DNA of 64,000 nucleotides. Source: Mycolicibacter senuensis. GTDB taxonomy: Bacteria; Actinomycetota; Actinomycetes; Mycobacteriales; Mycobacteriaceae. Each line of letters begins with the position of its first letter. Position 1 is the first letter of the stretch. The translations under genes and the position numbers were made by a program. The stretch lies in assembly GCF_002101885.1 (NCBI RefSeq), contig NZ_LQPS01000020.1, positions 45,035 to 109,034 on the forward strand. Direction: 5' to 3'. Positions 47,048 through 58,500 of this stretch are shown here, in pieces. The notes under the pieces are model-generated. The model was not told where the DNA came from. It saw nothing but the letters and a program-made list of their open reading frames with translations, and did not search any database.

Positions 47048-47460
47048 CAACGCTCCCCGAGAGTGAGTGTGGCGGTGGCGATGACGTGGTCGCCAAGACT
47101 GTTGTTGCCCACGACTTTTACGGTTATTAGAGGTCCGTCTGCTGTGTTTTCCAACGCCGTCACTTCACCGGAGAAGGTGACGGTGTCGTATGCGTACCAC
47201 GGCACGCCCAGCCGCAGCCCGATCGAGCGGACCAGCGCGTTGGATCCGGCCCAGTCGGTGAGGTAGCGCTGCACCAGACCGGTGTCGGTGAGGATATTGA
47301 CGAAGATGTCCTTGGAGCCCTTGGCCTGGGCTTTGTCCCGGTCGTGATGAACGTCCTGATAGTCGCGGGTGGCGATCGCGGTGGAGACGATGAACGTCGG
47401 GTCACCGTAGATCTTCAGCTCCGGCAGCTTGGTGCCGACTTCGACGGTCGGAGTGCTCAT
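47047..47460 (-). CDS. chsH1: MaoC-like hydratase subunit ChsH1
   Basis: One half of the heteromeric enoyl-CoA hydratase ChsH1-ChsH2 that adds water to the steroid 17-propenoyl-CoA intermediate. The product is 137 residues (129 in Rv3541c). The catalytic loop is YQDVHHDRDKAQAKG near residues 33-48. The ATG at 47458-47460 overlaps the chsH2 stop (ATGA). A longer frame starts 14 codons upstream but lies inside chsH2. Confidence 0.92.
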   Translation of the reverse strand: MSTPTVEVGTKLPELKIYGDPTFIVSTAIATRDYQDVHHDRDKAQAKGSKDIFVNILTDTGLVQRYLTDWAGSNALVRSIGLRLGVPWYAYDTVTFSGEVTALENTADGPLITVKVVGNNSLGDHVIATATLTLGER

Positions 47461-48440
47461 GCCCCGGCTCCTTCCACTGGCTCCCAGGCGTACAGGCTCC
47501 ACGCCGGCCCGGCATCGCCGGCCGGGAAGTCGAGATAGGTTGCCCGGACTGGCATTCCGATCCGTACGGCGGCGGCGTCGACGCCGCGAAGCTCACCGAG
47601 CATCCGCACGCCCTCCTCGAGTTCGACCAGCGCGATGACGAACGGCACGCTGCGGCCGGGGACTTTGGGGGCATGGTGCACCACGAAGCTGAACACCGTT
47701 CCGTTGCCGGAAGCGACGACGTAGTCGGTGGTCTCGGTCTTGTCTTTCCAGACCGCGGGCACCGGGGGGTGCTGCAGGCTGCCGTCCGGGCGTTGCTGGA
47801 TCCGCAGCTCATGGGCGGCCACCCCGTCCCAGAAGTATTGGGAGTCCCTCGACCACGACGGGCGCATCATCTTGGTGGGGTCGAGATCGTCGGGTACCGC
47901 GGCTGAGGAGCGCGAGCTTTCCTTTTCGGCGGGCAGGAACTTCAGGATGCGCCAGTTCATGTCGGCGACCAATTCGCCGTCACCGTCCTGGCCGACCCAC
48001 CAGCGGATCTTCTGGGTGATGAAGTATCCCTCGCCCAGACCCGTCCGCTTGGGGCCGACGATGTCAGTCACCTCGGCGGTGACGCTGACCTCCTCGCCGG
48101 GCCGCAGGTAGCGATGGTAGGTCTGCTCACAGTTGGTGGCCACCACCCCGACGTAGCCGGCGCCGTCGAACAGTTCCATGACCTTGCCGAGCGGGTCGTC
48201 GGCGGGACGCTCGCCGCCCAGGCCCATCATCGTCCAGACCTGGATCATCGCCGGCGGTGCGACGATTCCCGGGTGCCCGGCCGCAAGCGCGGCATCCTCG
48301 TCGATGTAGATCGGGTTCTGGTCGCCGATGGCGTCAACCCAGTGCCGAATCATCGGCTGGTTCACCGGATCCCGGCCGGTTCGCGGCGCGCTGTGGCCGG
48401 AAGCCAGTATCTGCTCGATCCCGGCGGAAAGGTCGCTCAT
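47457..48440 (-). CDS. chsH2: MaoC-DUF35 hydratase subunit ChsH2
   Basis: A 327-residue two-domain protein. The N-terminal MaoC-like half (about 1-180) pairs with ChsH1 for hydration. The C-terminal DUF35 half (about 190-327, VVASGNGTVFSFVVHH and on) binds Ltp2. The MaoC half shows QNPIYIDEDAALAAGHPGIV near residues 41-60. M. tuberculosis Rv3542c is 311 residues. The ATG at 48438-48440 lies 13 bases from the fadE29 stop. Confidence 0.92.
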   Translation of the reverse strand: MSDLSAGIEQILASGHSAPRTGRDPVNQPMIRHWVDAIGDQNPIYIDEDAALAAGHPGIVAPPAMIQVWTMMGLGGERPADDPLGKVMELFDGAGYVGVVATNCEQTYHRYLRPGEEVSVTAEVTDIVGPKRTGLGEGYFITQKIRWWVGQDGDGELVADMNWRILKFLPAEKESSRSSAAVPDDLDPTKMMRPSWSRDSQYFWDGVAAHELRIQQRPDGSLQHPPVPAVWKDKTETTDYVVASGNGTVFSFVVHHAPKVPGRSVPFVIALVELEEGVRMLGELRGVDAAAVRIGMPVRATYLDFPAGDAGPAWSLYAWEPVEGAGA

Positions 48441-48453
48441 CTGTCTCCTCGAC

Positions 48454-49617
48454 TCATCGGGGCACCCGCGGAACCTTCAGGCCCGAGGCCGCGATCATCT
48501 CCCGCATCACCTCGTTGACCCCGCCGCCGAACGTGATGACCAGGTTGCGCTTGGTCTGCACATCCAGCCAGCGCAGCAGCTCGGCGGTGGCCGCGTCAGC
48601 CGGGTTGCCGTAGCAGCCGACCAACTCCTCGGCCAACCGACCGGCGTACTGGATCCGCTCGGTGCCGAAGACCTTCGTGGCCGCCGCGTCGGCGACGTCG
48701 ATGATCTCGCCGGCCGCGGCGACCTGCCAGTTGAGCAGCTCGTTGATACGGAACATGGCGTGGATCTCGCCGAGTCCGCGCTTGACCGCGTCGTGGCTGA
48801 TCGGGGTCACCCCGTCGCCGCCGGGTTTGGTGGCCCAGGCGTGCACCTTGTCGTAGATGGCGCCGAACCGGCCGGCCGGGCCCAGCATCACCCGCTCGTT
48901 GTTGAGCTGGGTGGTGATCAGCCGCCAGCCGCCGTTCTCCTCGCCCACCAGCATGTCGGCGGGCACCCGAACGTCGTTGTAGTAGGTCGCGTTGGTGTGA
49001 TGCGCCCCGTCAGACAGGATCATCGGCGTCCACGAGTAACCGGGGTCCTTGGTGTCGACGATCAGGATCGAAATCCCTTTGTGTTTCACCGCCGTGGGAT
49101 CGGTGCGCACCGCCAGCCAGATGTAGTCGGCGTCGTGCGCGCCGGTGGTGAACACCTTCTGGCCGTTCACGATGTAATGGTCGCCGTCACGAACCGCGGT
49201 GCTGCGCAACGACGCCAGGTCGGTGCCGGCCTCCGGTTCGGTGTAGCCGATCGCGAAATGCACCTCCCCCGCCAGGATGGCGGGCAGGAACTTCTTCTTC
49301 TGCGCCTCGTTGCCATACACCTGCAGGGTGGGGCCGACGGTCTGCAGCGTCACGGCCGGCAGCGGGATGTCGGCGCGCTGCGCCTCGTTGACGAAGATCT
49401 GCTGCTCGATCGGCCCGAAGCCCAGGCCGCCGAACTCCTTGGGCCAGCCGACGCCGAGCTTGCCGTCGCGGCCCATCCGGCGGATCACGTCGCGGTAGGC
49501 CTGGTTGTGCCGGTCGGAGGCCATCGCCTTTTCCTCATCGGGCGTGATCAGGTTGGCGAAGTATTCCCGCAATTCGGCTTGCAGCTTGCGCTGCTCGGGG
49601 GTCAGATCGACGAACAT
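48454..49617 (-). CDS. fadE29: Acyl-CoA dehydrogenase subunit FadE29/ChsE2
   Basis: The FAD-binding and catalytic-base subunit of the ChsE1-ChsE2 alpha2beta2 dehydrogenase that acts on the 3-carbon steroid side chain. With the ATG at 49615-49617 the product is 387 residues, equal to M. tuberculosis FadE29 (Rv3543c). Acyl-CoA dehydrogenase motifs are GYTEPEAGTDLASL (about 126-139) and FGGGVNEVMREMIA near the C terminus. It overlaps the fadE28 end by 16 bases. Confidence 0.93.
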   Translation of the reverse strand: MFVDLTPEQRKLQAELREYFANLITPDEEKAMASDRHNQAYRDVIRRMGRDGKLGVGWPKEFGGLGFGPIEQQIFVNEAQRADIPLPAVTLQTVGPTLQVYGNEAQKKKFLPAILAGEVHFAIGYTEPEAGTDLASLRSTAVRDGDHYIVNGQKVFTTGAHDADYIWLAVRTDPTAVKHKGISILIVDTKDPGYSWTPMILSDGAHHTNATYYNDVRVPADMLVGEENGGWRLITTQLNNERVMLGPAGRFGAIYDKVHAWATKPGGDGVTPISHDAVKRGLGEIHAMFRINELLNWQVAAAGEIIDVADAAATKVFGTERIQYAGRLAEELVGCYGNPADAATAELLRWLDVQTKRNLVITFGGGVNEVMREMIAASGLKVPRVPR

Positions 49618-50615
49618 GAGGCTCCCACCAGGTCGAGACGATGCGACCGGCCGCCCAGCAGGCGGTTGAGGTCCTTGATCGTGGAGTAGTAGCGGTCCAT
49701 CGGATAGTCGACGTCCATGCCCATCCCGCCGTGCAGGTGGTGGCAGAGTTGCATCACCGGCGGCGCCTGCGAGGTGATCCAGTACCCGAGCACCCCGAGG
49801 TCGTCGTCGGCGTCGAGGCCGTTGGCCAGCCGCCACACCACCGACGTCGCCGCCAGTGTGATGGTGCGCGAGACGATATAGACCTCCGAGAGTTGCGCGG
49901 CCACCGTCTGGAACGTCGACAGCGGCCGGCCGAATTGCTCACGGCTGCCGACGTAGTCGGCGGTCAGCCGCAGTGCGCCGGCGACCAGCCCGGAGGCGTA
50001 GGCGCCGATCATGGCCAGCGCCAACTGGTTGACCCGGTGCACCGAGGCGCCGTCCAGTACGGCGTCGGCCTCGGCGTCGTCGAAGACGACCACGTACTCG
50101 TCGCTGCGGTTGGCGGTCGGGGTCTTCGTCAACCGCACTCCGGCCGCCTTCGGCGAGATCACCGCGACCCCGGAATCCGCGGTGACCAGCATCCACTCGG
50201 CTTGCTCGGCATAGGGCACACCGATCTTGGTGCCGGACAACCGGTTGCCGGCCAGCGTGACCGCCGGCTGCTCGGGCAGCGCGGCGGCCGGCTCGTCGAG
50301 CGCGGCAGTCAGCACCGCGCCCTTGGCCACGCCGGCCAGGTAGCGGTCCTGGTGGGCCTCGGTGGCCAGTTCCAGCAGCGGCACCAGAGCGAATCCGAGG
50401 GTGGCCAGTGCCGGGCTGACGGTCCCGTGCCGGCCGATCTCGGTGAGCGCGGTGGCCACCTCCGACAGGCCCACGCCGTCACCGCCGAGCCGCTCCGGCA
50501 CCGCGAGCGCAGTCACCCCGCCGGCGGCCAGCGCCTCCCAGCTGTTGTCCCGGTCGAGCACCGACGTGACGACGTCGGCAACCGCCTGCTGTTCCGGATC
50601 TGGACTGAAGTCCAC
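49602..50615 (-). CDS. fadE28: Acyl-CoA dehydrogenase subunit FadE28/ChsE1
   Basis: Partner subunit of FadE29. The product is 337 residues (339 in Rv3544c), shorter than a normal acyl-CoA dehydrogenase, as expected for this heteromeric type. The FAD-contact region SREQFGRPLSTFQTVAAQLS lies near residues 225-245 and HHLHGGMGMDVDYPMDRYY near 300-318. The GTG start at 50613-50615 follows AAGGAG. It lies 15 bases after cyp125. Confidence 0.92.
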   Translation of the reverse strand: MDFSPDPEQQAVADVVTSVLDRDNSWEALAAGGVTALAVPERLGGDGVGLSEVATALTEIGRHGTVSPALATLGFALVPLLELATEAHQDRYLAGVAKGAVLTAALDEPAAALPEQPAVTLAGNRLSGTKIGVPYAEQAEWMLVTADSGVAVISPKAAGVRLTKTPTANRSDEYVVVFDDAEADAVLDGASVHRVNQLALAMIGAYASGLVAGALRLTADYVGSREQFGRPLSTFQTVAAQLSEVYIVSRTITLAATSVVWRLANGLDADDDLGVLGYWITSQAPPVMQLCHHLHGGMGMDVDYPMDRYYSTIKDLNRLLGGRSHRLDLVGASCSSI

Positions 50616-50630
50616 CGAATCTCCTTAAAC

Positions 50631-51893
50631 CTAGTGGGCCACCGGGCATTTGCCGGTGTAGTCCATCTGCCAGTGCTTGATGCCGTTGAGCCATCCCGAC
50701 CGCAGCCGTTCCGGCTTGGCCAGCGGCGCGAGATCCGGCACGTGGTCGGCGACCGCGTTGAAGATCAGGTCGATGGTCAACCGAGCCAAGTGGGTGCCGA
50801 TGCAGTAGTGCGCCCCGGTGCCACCGAAGCCGACGTGCGGGTTCGGGTCACGCAGGATGTTGAAGCTGAACGGATCGTCGAAAGCGTCCTCGTCGAAGTT
50901 GGCCGAGCGGTAGAACATCACCACCCGCTGACCCTTCTTGATCTGCGCGCCGGACAACTCGTAGTCCTCGAGCGCGGTGCGCTGGAAGCAGATCACCGGG
51001 GAGGCCCACCGCACGATCTCGTCGGCGGTGGTGGCCGGGCGTTCCTTCTTGAACAACTCCCACTGCTCCGGGTGCTCGGAGAACGCGATCATGCCGTGGG
51101 TGATCGAGTTGCGGGTGGTCTCGTTGCCCGCCACCGCCAGCATCACCACGAAGAAGCCGAACTCGTCGTCAGAGAGCTTCTCGCCGTCGATGTCGGCGTT
51201 GATCAGCGTGGTGACGATGTCTTCGCCGGGGTTCTCCGCCTTGGCCGCCGCCAATTGCATGGCGTAGGTGATCAGCTCGAAAGAGGATGCCTGCGGGTCG
51301 ATGTCAGCGTATTCCGGGTCCTCGCTGCCGGTCATCTCGTTGGACCACTGGAACAGCTTGTCGCGGTCTTCCTGCGGCACGCCGAGCAGTCCGGCGATCG
51401 CCTGCAGCGGCAGCTCGCACGACACCTGTTCGACGAAGTCCCCGGAGCCGGCCTCGGCGGCCGCCTTGACGATCGCCTGCGCCCGCTCGTGGAGTTCGTC
51501 GCGCAACCGTCCGATGGCGCGCGGGGTGAAGCCCCGGGAGATGATCCGGCGGAGCCGGGTATGGTGCGGGGCGTCCATGTTGAGCATCACGAACCGCTGA
51601 ACCTCGATGTTCTCCCGCTGCATGTCGTCTTCGAAGCGCGGGATCACGCAGTTCTCATAGCTGGAGAAGACGTCGCTGCGCAGCGACACCTCTTTGACGT
51701 CGGCGAGCTTGGTGACCGCCCAGTAGCCGCCGTCGTTGAAGCCACCGCCCTTGCCGGGCGCCTGCTCGATCCAACAGACCGGCGCGGTCCTGCGCAGCTG
51801 CGCGAACTCCTCCTCGGGGATGCCCTCGACGATGAGGTCGGGGTTGAGGAAGTCGAATCCGGGCGGAAGTGATCCTGGGGGAAGTGTGGACAT
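50631..51893 (-). CDS. cyp125: Cytochrome P450 CYP125, sterol C26/27 oxidase
   Basis: The P450 that starts side-chain breakdown by oxidising C26/27 of cholest-4-en-3-one. It is 420 residues, with I-helix AGNETTRN, ExxR in the K helix and haem loop FGGTGAHYCIG (Cys364). Of the three CYP125 copies this is the one closest to M. tuberculosis CYP125A1 (Rv3545c): it shares VFSSYEN, VIPRF and the C-terminal CPVAH. It holds the Rv3545c position directly before fadE28. Confidence 0.93.
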   Translation of the reverse strand: MSTLPPGSLPPGFDFLNPDLIVEGIPEEEFAQLRRTAPVCWIEQAPGKGGGFNDGGYWAVTKLADVKEVSLRSDVFSSYENCVIPRFEDDMQRENIEVQRFVMLNMDAPHHTRLRRIISRGFTPRAIGRLRDELHERAQAIVKAAAEAGSGDFVEQVSCELPLQAIAGLLGVPQEDRDKLFQWSNEMTGSEDPEYADIDPQASSFELITYAMQLAAAKAENPGEDIVTTLINADIDGEKLSDDEFGFFVVMLAVAGNETTRNSITHGMIAFSEHPEQWELFKKERPATTADEIVRWASPVICFQRTALEDYELSGAQIKKGQRVVMFYRSANFDEDAFDDPFSFNILRDPNPHVGFGGTGAHYCIGTHLARLTIDLIFNAVADHVPDLAPLAKPERLRSGWLNGIKHWQMDYTGKCPVAH

Positions 51894-51927
51894 GCTGGAA
51901 CTAGCCTCCGTAGTTTCGTTCGGTGTT

Positions 51928-53172
51928 TCAGGCGGACTTGCCGGTGTAGTCGACCCGCCAATGCTTGATGCCGTTGAGCCAACCCGACTTCAGCCGGTCC
52001 GGCTTGTCCAACGGCTTGAGGTCGGGGATGTGGTCGGCGATGGCGTTGAACATCAGGTTCACCGACATCCGGGCCAGATGGGTGCCGATGCAGTAATGCG
52101 CCCCGGTGCCACCGAAGCCGACGTGCGGGTTGGGGTCGCGCAGGATGTTGAACTGCTGCGGGTTGTCGAACACCTCGGGGTCGAAGTTGGCGGCGCGGTA
52201 GAACATCACCACCCGCTGGCCCTTCTTGATCTGCACCCCGGACAGCTCGTAGTCGCGGGTCGCGGTGCGCTGGAAAGACGTCACCGGGGTGGCCCAGCGC
52301 ACCACCTCGTCGGCGGTGGTCTCCGGGCGCTCGTTGCAGAACAGTTCCCACTGCTCGGGGAACTCGGTGAAGGCCATCATGCCCTGGGTGATCGAGTTGC
52401 GGGTCGTCTCGGATCCGGCCACCGCCAGCAGGATGATGAAGAAGCCCAGCTCGTCGTCGTTGAGTTTCTCGCCGTCGATGTCGGCCTCGATCAGCGTCGT
52501 CACGATGTCGTGGCCGGGGTTGTGCCGCTTCATCTCGGCCAGTTGCAGCCCGTAGGAGATGATCTCCATCGACGATGTCTTCGGGTCGTAGTGGGCGTAC
52601 TCGGGATCGTCGTACGAAGTCATCTGGTTGGTCCAGTTGAACAACTTGCCGCGGTCCTCCAGCGGCACCCCCATCAGGCCGGCGATCGCCTGCAGCGGCA
52701 ATTCGGAGGCCACCTCCACCACGAAGTCTCCGGTGCCGCGGGCCAGCGCCTCCTTGGCGATGTTCTGCGCCCGCTGTTCCAAGTCGTCGTGCAGCGGCAG
52801 GATGTGGCGCGGGGTGAAGCCGCGCGAGACGATCCGGCGTAGCCGGGTGTGGCGGGGCGCGTCCTGATTGAGCATCAGCAGCCGCCCGACGTCGATGTTC
52901 TCCCGCTCGATGTCGTCGTTGTAGCGCGGGATGGCTCCGTTGATCTCGCTGGAGAACACCTCGTCGAGCCGGGATACCTCTTTGACGTCGTGGTGGCTGG
53001 TGATCGCCCAGTAGCCGCCGTCTTTGAAACCACCGCTGCGGTCGTCGGGCTGATCGATCCAGCTGATCGGCGCAGCGTCCCGCACCTGGGCGAACTCGGC
53101 GTCGGGGAGTCGCTCCGCATAGATCTCCGGGTCGGTGAAGTCGAATCCCGGCGGCAGTTTGATACTCGACAT
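51928..53172 (-). CDS. CYP125-family cytochrome P450, paralogue 2
   Basis: A 414-residue P450 and the first gene of the igr-type operon here, 34 bases ahead of cyp125. It is nearer to the paralogue at 40-41 kb than to its neighbour: both share NQMTSYDDPEYAHYD and SGDFVVEVAS-type blocks. The I-helix is AGSETTRN and the haem loop FGGTGAHYCIG (Cys361). The ATG at 53170-53172 has a KstR box 15 bases upstream. It probably also hydroxylates sterols, perhaps with another side-chain preference. Confidence 0.88.
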   Translation of the reverse strand: MSSIKLPPGFDFTDPEIYAERLPDAEFAQVRDAAPISWIDQPDDRSGGFKDGGYWAITSHHDVKEVSRLDEVFSSEINGAIPRYNDDIERENIDVGRLLMLNQDAPRHTRLRRIVSRGFTPRHILPLHDDLEQRAQNIAKEALARGTGDFVVEVASELPLQAIAGLMGVPLEDRGKLFNWTNQMTSYDDPEYAHYDPKTSSMEIISYGLQLAEMKRHNPGHDIVTTLIEADIDGEKLNDDELGFFIILLAVAGSETTRNSITQGMMAFTEFPEQWELFCNERPETTADEVVRWATPVTSFQRTATRDYELSGVQIKKGQRVVMFYRAANFDPEVFDNPQQFNILRDPNPHVGFGGTGAHYCIGTHLARMSVNLMFNAIADHIPDLKPLDKPDRLKSGWLNGIKHWRVDYTGKSA

Positions 53173-53187
53173 CGGTGGACTCCTAAA

Positions 53188-53201
53188 TGCAACGCGTTCT
53201 A
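53188..53201. promoter_or_regulatory. KstR operator of the igr-type operon
   Basis: TGCAACGCGTTCTA fits TnnAACnnGTTnnA. It lies 15 bases upstream of CYP125 paralogue 2, the first gene of the minus-strand operon running to ltp2. Confidence 0.85.
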
Positions 53202-53266
53202 GTAGCAGTAAAACATGGGCTCACCATAGACCAAAGGGCTGTTCGCATCGTCGCTTGTCAGACTAA

Positions 53267-53280
53267 TGAAACGTGTTCTA
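53267..53280. promoter_or_regulatory. KstR operator upstream of fadA5
   Basis: TGAAACGTGTTCTA fits the KstR consensus fully and ends 10 bases before the fadA5 ATG. With the box at 53188 it makes a two-operator divergent promoter. Confidence 0.85.
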
Positions 53281-53281
53281 G

Positions 53282-55345
<2,064 letters not shown>

Positions 55346-55497
55346 GAGCACCAAAAGCCGATTGGCGGCTGCCTGCCGCCATGGTCGCTCGTCTCTTTCG
55401 TCGCCGGCAACCGTGATCTGGGCGGCGTTTCATCTCGCGTCGATGACCTGACCGCTGCCGGACACGCCCCTATCAGCGGCTATCGATGGCCGTGAGG

Positions 55498-55520
55498 CCC
55501 CGCACGCCATGCGTGCGGGG
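55498..55520. terminator. Bidirectional hairpin terminator
   Basis: A perfect 10-base stem CCCCGCACGC/GCGTGCGGGG with a 3-base loop (CAT) lies in the 214-base gap between the ddn stop (+) and the PGRS stop (-). No T-run follows, as usual in mycobacteria. It could end transcripts from both sides. Confidence 0.75.
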
Positions 55521-55559
55521 TCTCCCGGTACTGCTCGCTGTCGAGGGTTCGAACCTCGA

Positions 55560-58500
55560 TCAGTAGTTCGCGCCGTACGCGCCGGGGTGGCCCATGCTGC
55601 CGCCCTTGCCGGCGCCACCATCAGAACCGTCCTGGCCGTTCGGGCCACCGGTACCTCCAGCGCCGCCCTTACCGCCGATGGTGCCGGCGGCACCGCCCTC
55701 GCCACCGGGGCCGCCCTGGCCACCGCTGGGGTGGTCTTCGGTTCCCTGGCCGCCGGTACCACCGGTGCCACCGCCGCCGCCGGTGCCGGCGCCACCGCCG
55801 TCACCGCCGTTACCGCCGGCACCGGTGTTGCCGTTGGCCGCCGTGCCACCGTTGCCGCCGGCACCGCCGTCAGCGCCGATACCGCCGCCGCCGCCGGGGC
55901 CGCCCTGGTGGCCCTGGCCCCCGCCGGGATCGCCGGTCTCACCGCTCTGGCCCGGGCCGCCACGTCCGCCGGTCCCCCCGACGCCGCCATGGCCGCCGGC
56001 GCCACCGTCGCCCGAGTTCCAACCGCCCGAGCCGCCGTCGCCGCCAGCGCCGCCGACGCCGCCGACGCCGCCGACGTAGCCCGGTCCACCGAAGTCAGGC
56101 GAGGTGCCACCTGTCGTACCTTGACCACCGGCCCCGCCGTCGCCGCCCTTCCCGCCGTCGCCGTCGGGTCCGGCGTCGCCGCCTTGGCCACCGTCACCGC
56201 CGGCTTGACCGGTCTGGGCTTGACCGTTGCCGCCCTTGCCGCCGTTACCGCCGTTACCGGTGCCGTCAGCATCAGCGCCCTGCTGGCCATCAGCAGCCGC
56301 GCCACCGGCACCGCTACCACCCTGGCCACCAGCACCAGCCGTACCGCGCTCGCCACCGTCACCACCGGCACCACCGCTACCCGCAGTCGCACCATTGCCA
56401 CCGCCGGCACCGGCACCACCGTCGCCGCCGTTGCCCGCGCCACCAGCAGCACCACCGTCGCCACCAACACCGCCAACACCCTGACCACCGGCACTGCCAT
56501 TGGTCGCCGAACCACCAGCGCCACCAGCACCACCGTGGCCACCAGCACCACCGTGGCCGCCATCGCCACCGTCGCCACCATCAGAGCCGTCGCCGCCACT
56601 ACCGGCCGCCGCATCCGACCCCGTCGAGCCCGACAGCCCAGAGCCACCAGCACCGCCGGTACCGCCAGCGCCGCCGGCACCACCGACACCGCCATCACCG
56701 GACAGCGAACCGCCCTGACCGCCGGCCCCACCAGCGCCACCAGCACCCGCATCAGCACCATCGGTGCCGTTACCGGAACCATCGGTGACACCGCCAGCAC
56801 CATCAGCACCCCGACCACCGGCACCACCAGCACCACCGTCGCCGACCGTCCCGGCGTTGCCGCCCACACCACCGTCACCGCCGGCTTGACCGGTCAGACC
56901 TTCGCCGTTGCCGCCCTGGCCGCCGTTACCGCCGTTACCGGTGCCGTCAGCATCAGCGCCCTGCTGGCCATCAGCAGCCGCGCCACCGGCACCGCTACCA
57001 CCCTGGCCACCAGCACCAGCAGTACCGCGCTCGCCACCGTCACCACCGGCACCACCGCTACCCGCAGTCGCACCATTGCCACCGCCGGCACCAGCACCAC
57101 CGTCGCCGCCGTTGCCCGCGCCACCAGCAGCACCACCGTCGCCACCAACACCGCCAACACCCTGGCCACCGGCACTGCCATTGGTCGCCGAACCACCAGC
57201 GCCACCAGCACCACCGTGGCCACCAGCACCACCGTGGCCGCCATCGCCACCGTCGCCACCATCAGAGCCGTCGCCGCCACTACCGGCCGCCGCATCCGAC
57301 CCCGTCGAGCCCGACAGCCCAGAGCCACCAGCACCGCCGGTACCGCCAGCGCCGCCGGCACCACCGACACCGCCATCACCGGACAGCGAACCGCCCTGAC
57401 CGCCGGCCCCACCAGCGCCACCAGCACCCGCATCAGCACCATCGGTGCCGTTACCGGAACCATCGGTGACACCGCCAGCACCATCAGCACCCCGACCACC
57501 GGCACCACCGGCGCCACCGTTGCCGATCGCGCTGCCGTTACCGCCGGCACCACCATCGCCACCGTTGGCACCCGAGGCCGCAGCCGGGTCACTGGCCGCG
57601 TCATAGCCGGCGCCACCGTTACCGCCATTGCCCTGCGCACCATGAGCATCGGAGTCACTACCGGCCGCACCATCAGCACCCGCCGACGAGCCGGCACCAC
57701 CGCTACCACCGGCACCACCGTTGGCCAGACCACCACCGTCGCCACCGGTACCACCGGTCGGGTTAGCCGCAGTCCCGGTCGCACCGTTACCACCGTCGCC
57801 GGCCTTACCCGCGTCACCACCATCAGCGGCGTTGCCACCCGTGCCCTGGTCACCGGCACTGCCGTTGGTGGCCGACCCGCCGGCACCACCGGCACCACCA
57901 TCTCCGCCCTTGCCACCAGCACCGGCCGCACCACCGGTACCGCCGTTGCCGTCACCGCCGTCGGCGAACGTCCCGTCCACACCGGTAGCGCCATCGCCAC
58001 CGGCACCGCCGGCTGCACCGGAACCACCAGCACCACCAGCGCCACCGTCACCCGACGTCGAGCCACCAGCACCACCGGCGCCACCAGCGCCGCCGGAACC
58101 ACCAGCGTCACCAGCACCACCGGCTTCACCGGAGTCAGCGGCGCCGTCGGTGCCGCGGTCGCCAGCCTTGCCGTTACCACCGGCACCACCAGCACCACCG
58201 TTGCCGATCGCGCTGCCGTTACCGCCGGCACCACCATCGCCACCGTTGGCACCCGAGGCCGCAGCCGGGTCACTGGCCGCGTCATAGCCGGCGCCACCGT
58301 TACCGCCATTGCCCTGCGCACCATGAGCATCGGAGTCACTACCGGCCGCACCATCAGCACCCGCCGACGAGCCGGCACCACCGCTACCACCGGCACCACC
58401 GTTGGCCAGACCACCACCGTCGCCACCGGTACCACCGGTCGGGTTAGCCGCAGTCCCGGTCGCACCGTTACCACCGTCGCCGGCCTTACCCGCGTCACCA

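Noticed and set aside
55542..55558. On the minus strand CGAGG-TTCGAAC-CCTCG, which looks like a perfect tRNA T arm
   Set aside because: There is no acceptor stem, anticodon arm or D arm around it; the bases on one side are the PGRS coding end. It could be an old tRNA fragment or chance.
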